From contig CAJNDT010006155.1 of NCBI GenBank assembly GCA_905221615.1, positions 62,001-126,000 on the forward strand: a stretch of 64,000 bases of DNA, written 5' to 3'. Both the position numbers and the translations under genes were made by a program. The notes below the pieces were generated by a model. That model saw nothing but the letters and a program-made list of their open reading frames with translations. It was not told the origin of the DNA and did no database searches. This document shows, one piece after another, positions 9,057 to 17,922 of the stretch; the stretch's first letter is position 1; each line of letters starts with the position of its first letter. This stretch comes from Symbiodinium sp. CCMP2592 (taxonomy: Eukaryota; Sar; Dinophyceae; Suessiales; Symbiodiniaceae).

Positions 9057-10229
9057 TTAAAGGGATGTAATGGTGCACAATGAATCAATGAACAGTTCAA
9101 GCGGCATGAGCTTGACCTGGCGCTGCAATGGGAAATCGTGATGGGTGGCCACGTGGAAGAACTGGTCCTTGACATCTTCAGGGATATAGTAGTCCTCCAA
9201 GATCTCCAGCCTCAACTGTTTCATATAAACAATACAACACTGTAAACTGCATGCAAATCCCTGCCAGGCTGCATCACAGGGTTTCTGTCGATGGTAGGGG
9301 CTACTTCTTCATCGTGCTCCTCTGCTTCCTCCTCTTCCGCCTCCTGGTCGATTTGCTCCTGCTCAGCCTTGTAGGGCTCCGACTTCTCAGGAAGACTCGG
9401 ATTCCACGCTGTGAGGTCCGCCAGCGCACCGGCAGGTGCCAGTGGAACACTGTGCTCAAGTGTTGACATGAATTGAAGTTCCACAAGTTTTGGCTGCAGC
9501 CTCTCCCACACAGCATTCGCCAAACTCGACACCATGTTCTCAATTGAAGATCGAGCTGAACTGTTGCTCGGCAGTGCAGCACCACCACCTAGGAATGTCT
9601 GAAAGCATTCCCCAACAGCCATCTCACATGCCGTCATCATCGGAAGTGTTGGGTTTGCTGGCGCCGGCGGAGGAAAGGCAGGTTGAACTGGATGTGTTGC
9701 TGCCAGACGTGCATCCCTTGGATGTAACGGACGAGACTTGGGCGGATCTTTCGGTTCCGGCACACCCTCTGGAGAATCAACCTCAACCACTGAGCGGCTT
9801 TGGCGGCTTTGCAGCCGGCTTTTTCGGCTTTGCAGGCATGCTTTTCGTAAGAGGTGCTGGCTTTGTTTTTGCCGTTGCCCCTACTTCTGCTGATGCCCAT
9901 TTTTTTGCTGGCGGTCTTGCTTTTGGTGGTGCTCCTGCTTTTGGTCCTGCCCCTGGCTCGTCTGTTGATGCTGTTGCGCTGGCTTTTGTTTTTTTTGCTG
10001 GTGATGCTTTTGGATCATTGGTCCACTCTGGAGCGGGCACTGGTGGCCTGGCAAAAGCCGGAGTAGCAGAACTGGAGGATGCAGGATCACCACCCCCTCT
10101 TGTGGCGTCATCGACATCTGTCTCCGGGATCTCAAGCGGAGCAGTTCGTGCTCTTTTGGCATCTGGCAGCACCTCAAATGCTTTGCATTGAAGACGACAC
10201 ACACACACACACTCAATTGAGGATGTCAA
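9057..10229 (-). CDS. Probable 3-exon orphan gene: Lys/Ala/Pro-rich head, acidic middle, helical tail
   Basis: Three consecutive minus-strand segments read as one protein. Segment 1 (10229 to ~9783, no in-frame ATG, so an upstream start exon is probably missing) begins near DAKRARTAPLEIPETDVDD and becomes a long Lys/Ala/Pro run (KPKKPAAKPPKP), H1-histone-like in composition. Segment 2 (~9790-9221, another frame) goes from PPPAPANPTLPMM to LANAVWERLQPKLVELQF and an acidic stretch of Glu/Asp. Segment 3 (9224-9057) follows a GAAACAG acceptor-like site and reads LRLEILEDYYIPEDVKDQFF to the stop; alone it is a 55-residue ORF starting at ATG 9224. Exon joins are inferred; frameshifts in a decayed gene would look the same. 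A chromatin role is only suggested by composition. Confidence 0.45.
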
Positions 10230-10250
10230 TTGTGACTGAAATGTTATTAT

Positions 10251-10403
10251 TTATTCTTGAAGCTGAAGCGAAAATGTAGTGTTGCTCCCAGCTGCTGCTG
10301 CTGCAGCAGTTCCTCTTGACTTCGTCTTCTGATTTCGCTTCTGAAGCTTCTGAAATGTCCTGGCAGGTAGGTCCACGGGATGTTCCTGCTTGTCCTTGAC
10401 CAT
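10251..10403 (-). CDS. Short basic ORF, 50 residues
   Basis: ATG at 10403 opens a Lys/Arg/Gln-rich peptide (MVKDKQEHPVDLPARTFQKL) that runs into a poly-Ala stretch encoded by GCA repeats and stops at 10251. A second minus frame across the same bases is also open and acidic. I prefer the basic reading because of its ATG, but either or neither may be translated. It could be the missing 5' part of the gene at 10229-9057. Confidence 0.25.
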   Translation of the reverse strand: MVKDKQEHPVDLPARTFQKLQKRNQKTKSRGTAAAAAAGSNTTFSLQLQE

Positions 10404-10464
10404 TCTTGTTTTCAAGTTCCTGAGTCAAAGTGGTACGTGTTGGCACTACAGGGCAGACTGCAAA

Positions 10465-10896
10465 TCAAATCAATGCGGAATTCGAGCCCAGGCACATCTG
10501 AATGGAAGCCCAATCAGTCTGATTTGCAAATTGGTCGGTCCATGTGGTCCAAGCATTGTGCAATGCTGCCTTCCATTGATCCGACGACCAACCAATGGAC
10601 GGCAGGAGATGCTTCTGCTTCCTGATGCACACTTTGGCAGAACCATGGATTGCATTTAAATATTTACATATTACAACCTCAAAACAACATTCGAAAATCT
10701 GAAGCTGCTCAGCGACACGTGATGGCCATTGGCGAAGTCGATAATGTGCTGTTGATCGGCAGCGATGGCACTGTAATCTTCCTTTCTGTGCCTCTGGACT
10801 AAAGTGTCGAACCATGCGACGCATTCGATGCCACAGACCTGCACTGACAGCTGATATACTTACAAAAACTAGACAATTGAGTGTCACCTGGACCAA
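10465..10896 (-). CDS. Possible exon(s), Cys/His/Arg-rich
   Basis: The frame is open for 143 codons without a natural ATG at its left edge. Internal residues from MRRMVRHFSPEAQKGRLQ through CHRCRSTAHYRLRQW look like coding sequence, with CTGTCAGTGCAG and GAGGCACAG acceptor-like sites beside them. Function unknown; the left portion (SNSALI end) is less convincing. Confidence 0.3.
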   Translation of the reverse strand: MVQVTLNCLVFVSISAVSAGLWHRMRRMVRHFSPEAQKGRLQCHRCRSTAHYRLRQWPSRVAEQLQIFECCFEVVICKYLNAIHGSAKVCIRKQKHLLPSIGWSSDQWKAALHNAWTTWTDQFANQTDWASIQMCLGSNSALI

Positions 10897-11208
10897 TGAG
10901 TCAGTTCAGCACAGCGACTTGGAAGAGAGCCATGACCAACGCAATCATGGCACACGTCCTGTGCCATCCCGCCGAACAGCAGATCCTGACAATTGAAGGA
11001 CCACATAGGAGGGTTATAATTATCCTAGTCCCTGAACCTAAAAAAAACCTCCAAGACCTTCAGCATTCAAAGACTCGAGAAGCCTGAGCAACTTGTCGGG
11101 AAAATTGAGGATGAAGTGGAGCGTCTTGAGCGCTGCGGGATGACTATACACCTCGGTCATTAGGGTGAATTCTTATTAAAATTAAAATTAATTATTATAC
11201 AACTCGAT
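10897..11208. other. Spacer
   Basis: One CAATTG near 10989 and an AT-rich stretch near 11170-11200 (repeated AAAATTA). Plus-strand frames here are not supported. Confidence 0.4.
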
Positions 11209-11802
11209 TCATGAAGCAACACCTGTTCGACCAGGCACCTGTTCCATGATATGCTGGTATAGGCCACATTCTCTGCCAAACCTTCCTCCTTCGGCCTCCC
11301 TTGGCTTCCATCCATGACTGTCACTGTCACTGCCCTCAATTGTCAATTGAGTGAAACTGAAATGAATGAAAAATGTACAAATGTCATGAAGCTTCGACAC
11401 GTGCATTGACTGCTGCAAGCGAACCTCCCATTTGTTAGAAAAGTTACATTCCCTGTCCAACCTCTCCAACAAGTCTGCCATCTGAGGTGATGGACGATTT
11501 CCATGGTGGGCAACCCCATAACCAACGATCACCACTCTCTTCGGCCAAACGTAGGTTCTGCCGCCCAGGAAAACTGACCTCGAAGTGTTGGAGCAGAAAG
11601 CAGCTGCCGAAGAGCTCGGGTTGTCAATAGAGCTCACATCGTCATCAGTAGCATCAATAGCCGGTTCGTGGTCTCTTGTTTCTCTCGGGGTCCTTCCACT
11701 TGCGTCCCCAATCGTCCGAGTCGTCTTCTTCTTTGCCCCGCCCCAAGTCACCGGAACTTTTCGTTGAGGCGTCTGCTTTCTTGCTGCCGTAGTTCCCGAC
11801 AT
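11209..11802 (-). CDS. Orphan ORF, 197 residues
   Basis: ATG at 11802 follows an in-frame TAG seven codons earlier, so the start is solid. The N-terminal third is basic then Asp/Ser-rich (ARKQTPQRKVPVTWGGAKKK; ATDDDVSSIDNPSSSAA). The middle is a compact strand-rich part (SVFLGGRTYVWPKRVVIVGY) followed by MADLLERLDRECNFSNKWEV and a helix. The YVWPKRVVIVGYG segment is the only part that resembles a folded core; it is not a clear Rossmann glycine motif. No family recognised. Two CAATTG copies overlap the 3' half on both sides of TCAATTGTCAATTGA near 11337. Confidence 0.5.
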   Translation of the reverse strand: MSGTTAARKQTPQRKVPVTWGGAKKKTTRTIGDASGRTPRETRDHEPAIDATDDDVSSIDNPSSSAAAFCSNTSRSVFLGGRTYVWPKRVVIVGYGVAHHGNRPSPQMADLLERLDRECNFSNKWEVRLQQSMHVSKLHDICTFFIHFSFTQLTIEGSDSDSHGWKPREAEGGRFGRECGLYQHIMEQVPGRTGVAS

Positions 11803-11999
11803 CGAATTGGCTGTATACTATCCCCAAGCTTTGATTGTGCCTCGAATGAACACGGAATTGTAATGATGAAAGCTTAAGCGCCAAAAAAAAGGGCTGCATC
11901 AATCTTTGCCAAAGTGCTCTCTAACGTTCTTGTTACAGGCTGACAGAATCCAGGCTTCTGGTTTCTGGATGCCGTCTCTTCCCCGTTTGAAAGATCTCC

Positions 12000-12215
12000 T
12001 CAAATGTTGTTGCATTGAAACAATGACATGTCAGGTAGCAAATTATTCTCAATTGGAAATTGTCTGAAATGTACTGCAGGTGTCACAAGATCACCAGCCT
12101 TTCTCGGGCAGAGCAAATAGAGCAAGTAGATTGCTTGCTGTGCTTTCCGGAGATCCTGGCCCTGCTCCTCGAGACACAATTCCTCAGGGAGATGCTGGAG
12201 GGCCACACTCGACAT
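12000..12215 (-). CDS. Small orphan ORF, 71 residues
   Basis: Starts at ATG 12215 (MSSVALQHLPEELCLEEQGQ) with a helical, Gln/Leu-rich body (RKAQQAIYLLYLLCPRKAG) and a short tail. No family. It abuts the 208-bp duplication on its upstream side, which may carry its promoter. Confidence 0.4.
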   Translation of the reverse strand: MSSVALQHLPEELCLEEQGQDLRKAQQAIYLLYLLCPRKAGDLVTPAVHFRQFPIENNLLPDMSLFQCNNI

Positions 12216-12222
12216 AGCACAA

Positions 12223-12636
12223 CTTGAGCCAGAACTGCAGCATTAGGTTACAAGGGGCTCACAATCAATCACCAAGCAAGCTGACACACACACACACACA
12301 CACACACTCACTGAGCCTTCCGCGCAAATATCACTCACATGCCTTCTGAAACGACTTCACCTGGCAAAATGCAAATTTCATGCCAGCCCTGCCCCCCCCC
12401 CGGCTCTGTCAAAACATGCCAGGCAGACCACTTGAGCCAGAACTGCAGCATTAGGTTACAAGGGGCTCACAATCAATCACCAAGCAAGCTGACACACACA
12501 CACACACACACACTCACTGAGCCTTCCGCGCAAATATCACTCACATGCCTTCTGAAACGACTTCACCTGGCAAAATGCAAATTTCATGCCAGCCCTGCCC
12601 CCCCCCCGGCTCTGTCAAAACATGCCAGGCAGACCT
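12223..12636. repeat. Tandem duplication of 208 bp containing (CA)n and poly-C
   Basis: Two nearly identical adjacent copies start with CTTGAGCCAGAACTGCAGC at 12223 and 12431. Each contains a CA run, AACGACTTCACCTGGCAAAA and a run of 8-9 C. The copies differ mainly in the length of the CA run, so the duplication is recent. Confidence 0.93.
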
Positions 12637-12639
12637 TGC

Positions 12640-13080
12640 CATTGATGCTACCACAATAGTTATACTACCGCAAATCATGCTACCACAATTAGCGCTACCA
12701 CAATTGTTGCTACCACAATTGACAAGTTGATGCTACCAGAACTGATGCTACCAGAATTGATGCCACTGCAAAATCGAATCAACCAAGCCAAGCAATGCCA
12801 TGCTGACTACCACAGTTGCTGCTACCAGAACTGATGGTATCAGAATTGATGCCACCGCAAAATCGAATCAGATGCCACCGCAACAATCGAAGCAATCAAG
12901 CCATGCAATGCCATGCTGACTACCACCATTGACATTGATTGATGCTACCAGAATTGATGCCACTGCAGCATCGAATCAACCAAGCCAAGCAATGCCATGC
13001 TGACTACCACAATTGATTGATGCTACCAGAATTGATGCCACTGCAGAATCGAATCAACCAAGCCAAGCAATGCCATGCCG
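12640..13080. repeat. Higher-order repeat: ~15-bp GCTACCACAATTG units and 78-bp units
   Basis: Begins with short GCTACCACAATTG units and grades into a longer unit (GATGCTACCAGAATTGATGCC, then AATCGAATCAACCAAGCC and AATGCCATGCTGACTACCA). The last two long units start at 12941 and 13019, a 78-bp period. Older copies to the left are degenerate. This marks the right edge of the CAATTG-rich block. Confidence 0.88.
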
Positions 13081-14039
13081 ACACAGTAACGGCCTCCCCA
13101 GCGTCTTTGCAAACACGAGTGTGCTCTGACAGTCATGCGGACTGGAGACTTCTTTAAATGCCACCCCCATTCGGCCAAGATGGGGTCACCCTGCTGAGTA
13201 TGCGCCGGCAAATCAGATGCGGAGCGCTGAAATCCAATTGCCTTGCATACCGGCCCGCAAGAGGACAGGTCATGCTCGTCATCGAGTGCACCGGAATCGC
13301 TGCGCAACGCGCCGGTTACTGAAGACCTGTCAATGAGGCACAGCATAAGATGCCATGCGGGGCCATGCCGGCAAGCAGCAGTGATCGAAGTTAATATTTC
13401 GACCGTGGTGTGGGTACGTGGCATAGTATTTATTAATAGTAGCGAGGCCTTCCCTGCAATCTGTGTGCATTTCACCCCGCGGCGGACACACCACCTGGCT
13501 GGACAGGCGAGCAGCACACAGAGTAAATCCCCAGCGCCCGGCCAGCGACGCTGTCCCGCACGGATCAAGGACCCATTGCTCACGTGGTCCGAGCCCGACT
13601 GGAGCGGTCTCTAAGACCACTCTGAGCTTGGGCGTGCAGGATGGGTAGGGCGAGTCGAACCAAGCCAAGCAAGCCAAGCAAGCCAAGCAAGCCAACCAAG
13701 CAACCAAGCCAACCAAGCAGTGGCACGTGACAAAGGACCACGTTTCAGCTTCCAACACATCCGGCTTGGACAGAAGCGAACACCATCGCTCAATACATCC
13801 GGCTTGGACAAATGCAAAAATGTTTGGCAAAAAAGGGTTTCCTCACGCTGGCTTCCCAGTGTGCTTTAAAATGTTTTGGTCAACGGCCGTGCCCCCGGCA
13901 CTGAAATTCCTAATAAAATACATAAATAAGCTAATACTACAACAGCTTGAAACCTTAAATCGGTATATTGAACTGCACTATTGAGGAAATTGGTTTTGGC
14001 CTTCAAACCCCCCTGATCCAGCCCCCAAGGATCCAACCC
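13081..14039. other. GC-richer spacer with GCCAAGCAA minisatellite
   Basis: Composition changes here toward the right-hand type. A GCCAAGCAA/GCCAACCAA minisatellite covers about 13664-13722 and a duplicated ACATCCGGCTTGGACA lies at 13756 and 13796. Frames on both strands at 13023-13830 overlap without a preferred reading. I looked here for the missing C-terminal exons of the DUF3638 gene and for a 3' LTR of the copia element and found neither. Confidence 0.45.
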
Positions 14040-14855
14040 TCAAAACGAGTGTGTGGACTTTCTCAGCATTTGAATCATGTGAATAGTTTCCTGTTGTTCG
14101 GGTGAGTGAGTAGTAGAAGCGGTAGACACGAGATTGTTAGCATCGGTGCGAATGTGAATCTCGGCGTCCAGACCACTAATATCCTTCCACAAACCACGAA
14201 GCATTTGACAGGTACCAAAACACTTCATCAAAGCGTACAGTTCAGCGACAGTGGTACTAAGGGTCGTTCTCTTAATCTTGGTTGATTCGAAGAAGACCAA
14301 TGAGCCTCTGGTGTCTCTTCGATTCTTGACCCTCTCATCTGCGATGAAGATAGTCATCGCCCTCTGTGAGGACTTATTGCTGTTGTTACGGAAAGCTGCG
14401 TCAGGAATTCCGAGAATCCTCGGAGATCCCTTCACTGGCCACACCCGCAGCTCAACCTCTTCACTGCGTATCTGTCGACACAACTTGTTCAACTCCTTGC
14501 AGTGACCGACGGTCGGAGCAGCAGATGCTGATGCCAAACGAGAGAACTGGTAACATGCCTGAAATTGCGTCCTTGACTGAAGCCAGTTGATGCTACCAAG
14601 CAAAGAGCGATAAGAGGTGTGTAAAGACTTGTCACACGCATCTGCATCCTTAAGATGCTTAGGGTATGACGATCTCCTCGAGCTCTGAAACGCACAGCTT
14701 TTGATCGATCGATATGTATTTCTTCTTCCCTTGTGCATCAAGAACCCAACGAACACGCTGTCCCGTGAACGTAAGGTCATTTCTATCCTCATGGCCGACA
14801 GTGAAATGTTCCTTGATTTTCTTGAGGAACCAAGTGAGGAACTCAGGGGTTCCAC
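14040..14855 (-). CDS. Copia RNase H segment and C-terminus of pol
   Basis: After about 90 residues that only duplicate the RT frame out of register, the copia connection/RNase H region is clear: the YRSLLGSINWLQSRTQFQ block, SRLASASAAPTVGHCKELNK, then GIPDAAFRNN (the first RNase H Asp context), ERVKNRRDTRGSLVFFES, and TTLSTTVAELYALMKCFG with the catalytic Glu. IHIRTDANNLV supplies the third Asp. The frame differs from RT, so true continuity from RT begins near 14665. It acts in removing the RNA strand during minus-strand cDNA synthesis. The end at 14040 is a natural stop. Confidence 0.85.
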   Translation of the reverse strand: MEPLSSSLGSSRKSRNISLSAMRIEMTLRSRDSVFVGFLMHKGRRNTYRSIKSCAFQSSRRSSYPKHLKDADACDKSLHTSYRSLLGSINWLQSRTQFQACYQFSRLASASAAPTVGHCKELNKLCRQIRSEEVELRVWPVKGSPRILGIPDAAFRNNSNKSSQRAMTIFIADERVKNRRDTRGSLVFFESTKIKRTTLSTTVAELYALMKCFGTCQMLRGLWKDISGLDAEIHIRTDANNLVSTASTTHSPEQQETIHMIQMLRKSTHSF

Positions 14856-17800
14856 TTATGATGAGATCATCAACATGAAGACTCATCACTCCAACTGTCC
14901 TGCGACCTTTGCTGGGACTTCCATGCACAGGGTCAACAAAGTGTTCAAGAAGCTGATCAACCAACTCGGGGGAGAGCTCTGATAAGCTCTCGACCTTGTA
15001 TGAAGCCTTCTCTGGAAGGAACAAGGAGACTAGGACCTCAGCTTCTTCTTCAAGGAAGCAGGTCTTATCGCCCTTGTCCAACCTCAGGTCATGGGCCCTT
15101 TCGACAATCCACCATGTTCCTTTACGGAGGATCATGGAAACTCGATAAGGGTAGTCCTTGACCTGATAGACAGGTGCAGGAGTACGAAGAGCCTTGGCCC
15201 TGTGAGAAACGAGAGCATGCCCGTTCTCATAAGGGAACCAACCTCTTTTCTTACAAGCAACACTGCCCAAGAATCCGAGAAGCTTATCATCAGTCACAGG
15301 CCTCCAAGCATAGTCAACCATCTTCTTGGTATCGGTGTTAAAGCACTGAGCGATATCGGGACATGAAAGATAGGATCTCTCCTCCGCACGGTCGGAGGAA
15401 GAACGGTTTCCTTCATCGTATGCGTAGCATGTCATGGCATGAAGGGCAACCTCCTTGAGGTAGGCAGGTTCCACCTCAAGAGAGGTGCTTCCTGCTTCAG
15501 GTTCCTCCTCCTGAGAGGAGCTTCCTGCCGCAAGGTGGCTCTTGCCCTTCTTGCCTTCTATGCCGTCGTATGCGACATAAGTGCATCGGTCAGCTCTGGT
15601 CGGTTCCATGCCTACAGACCTGAGGAATTTGTCCAAACGATTCCACCATCTTCTCGGTGCATCGTTCAGACCATAGACTGGTCTGAGACAAAGGCCAACC
15701 ATCCAGGTAGGCAAACCGATGTCAGGAGGCAACTGAACCACAACCATGCGAGATGACAGATTGTAGTGTTCCCCCTGAAGGAAAGCGGTCTTAAGATCCA
15801 AATGAAAAAGATCCCAATAGTGATTGGCAGCGCACTGCGCAACCAAACGGAAACCATACCGAGTAGCCGTAGGGCTGTCCGTTTGTTGATCCCAGGCAAA
15901 CTTGTCCTGAAACCCACGACAAACCCATCGGGCTTTGAACTTGGAAAAGTAACCGTTCTTGTCAACCTTCACAGTAAGGACCCAACGTCCGGTAAGAAAA
16001 TTGACATCGTTTTTAAGCTTGCGACGGTCCGTCAGCCGAATTGCATCATTGTCCAAGTAACTCTTGAACTCCTCAAGTTTAGCCTTCCGAATTTCGGCGG
16101 CATACTTGCGCTGCATCTCCGGCGTGAGGGTACCTGCCTTGATTTTATCTTGTTTAGTCAACCACGACGCAAAACCATCACCATCCAACGGAACAAAGGA
16201 CGGAACCTTGAAGTCCGACGGAAGGCGAATCAAAACGTCGTCGTCTCCAACAGCCAAAGCAAGCAAGCTTTCATCACGATAGTCAACCGTGGCATCCGAA
16301 TCAGTATCCTCACCAGCTTCCGGCACCGGCGGTTCCGGGGTGGGTTCCGGGAGTGGGGTTTGCTGGATAGGAAATTCCCCCTCAGTCACCGGCAAACCAG
16401 GAACAGGAGCCGGATCAGAAGAAGAGGAAGCAGGCTCGTGAAAACCTGGAAAGTCACCCGACGGATCGGGATCCTTCTTTCCCGCAGATTGCCCAGGCAA
16501 CAGCACAACCGGGGGCCCCACTACAGTACGTGACTTTGCCTTTGACACATCGTCAGGATGTGCGCCTCGCGCACGTGTCTGTGACACATTGCGAGGTGAT
16601 GGCGGTCGCATAATTTGTGGCACCGGAAAGTGAGGATGCGGCGGAGTTGGAACAGGAACAATAGGTGAAGGTGGTGCCGGCCACGGCATCGGTGGACTAA
16701 GAACCTGATCCGGGTGCGCAAACTGAGGCGGAGCCCCAGGAGAATCGGGAGGACCTCCAGGAGGAGGCGACTCCTCGTGAAACTCCATCGGAAGAGGAGG
16801 CTCTTCCGGTGACGGACCATAACCAGGTCCCGGTCCCTGAGGACCGCCTCCTGGCGGATGTCCATCACCGTCCGGATCGTGATCCAGGTCGGAATCATCC
16901 TCTCCCCCTGGTACCGGTACATGAGTACCGCCTCCAGGAGGTTGTGACGGAGGGTCACCACCGACATGCAACTCAACAGGATTATCATCTAAATCCTGCT
17001 CTGGATGCTGTAGTGGCATTTCCTCATCGTCCACAGGCATATCACCGTGTGGATCATCATATCCTGGATAGTCCACATCGTCGTCCGTGGCTGGCGGTTG
17101 CGGTGCAACCGGGGCTGGCGCTGGCTGGTCCGTGAAGTCCAAGCCAACATCAGGCCCGCGTCTGGAACTGTTGTTCGGTGACTCGTTCCAGAACACTATC
17201 ATGGACCAGTGCGTTGATTGCATATCCTTAAGGCAAGGAAGCAACTGTGCCATCGTCACGAAAAACACATGATTCAGATCACCCTTCTGCCACAAAATGA
17301 CAACAGCATCAGGATGACGATGAACCAAAGGGAGTGTTTTCCCTTGAGTCCCCCTGTAGACGTTACAGTACTCAAACTCCAGATACGGCAGAGTTAGCAC
17401 GCGCACATTCTTAATCATCGGCCGCAAGGCGACCGCGTCAGACGATGTGGTCGTGTGAACTTCCAACTCAGTACCTGGAAGGAGACTGTCAACATATGAC
17501 AGAGTCTGGACCAAAGACGATGTAACAAACCGCTGCGGCGCAACAAACCTCAGAGGTGTCGGAAGCTTCCCTTTGTCATTGTTTGAGAGTAATGAGTACT
17601 CTGCTTCTGACGGAAGAACCGGTAAAGCCTCTGAATTGCGGTCTGATCGCAAACACAACGCACACAGTGTTCCATCATCGAAATCCTCAAAGATATCTTC
17701 GAACAAGTAAGATTGTCGGAGATCTGATCGTTCATCACCCACAAGACACTGCGAAAGCAGCACAGCAAACCTTGGATCAAGTGCGTTAGCAGAGTCATAG

Positions 17801-17922
17801 CCTTCTTCCAACGACTCCAAACGGCCAAATGATCCATCAGGCAGATTAGTGAGAAAAGAAAGCTCACCATGCTGACGCTTACCGTGGTCATCTCCCCCTG
17901 AAGGAAGTACACCACTTCAGCG
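14659..17922 (-). CDS. Copia reverse transcriptase segment with long Pro-rich linker and an extra ~200-residue insert
   Basis: The frame opens after a TGA near 17923; the first ATG is at 17820. Residues about 220-530 are a Pro/Asp/Gly-rich linker between integrase and RT. RT starts near KAGTLTPEMQRKYAAEIRKA; LTGRWVLTVKVDKNG and ARWVCRGFQDK match the copia N-terminal RT block, FHLDLKTAFLQGE holds the first catalytic Asp, YGLNDAPRRWW corresponds to the usual YGLKQAPRAW, and LHVDDLIISG carries the catalytic Asp pair (HVDD in place of YVDD). About 255 residues separate the last two motifs where copia elements usually have roughly 50; the insert contains CYAYDEGN, a Cys/Trp-rich part and an acidic part. 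Confidence 0.88.

Noticed and set aside
9490..10191. Plus-strand ORF of 233 codons, Phe/Gly/Ala-rich
   Set aside because: Exact antisense of the Lys/Ala/Pro-rich gene; its low complexity follows from that.
12223..12240. Spliced-leader relict at CTTGAGCCA
   Set aside because: Only nine bases match the leader; the rest diverges, as expected by chance. Similar short matches occur near 59.1 and 63.5 kb.
13023..14040. 3' LTR or missing DUF3638 tail exons
   Set aside because: No similarity to the 22.2-22.9 kb side and no family landmark in any minus frame I read.
15766..16533. Plus-strand ORF of 255 codons
   Set aside because: Antisense to the retroelement's Pro-rich linker and RT; Arg/Lys/Ile-rich shadow of that composition.
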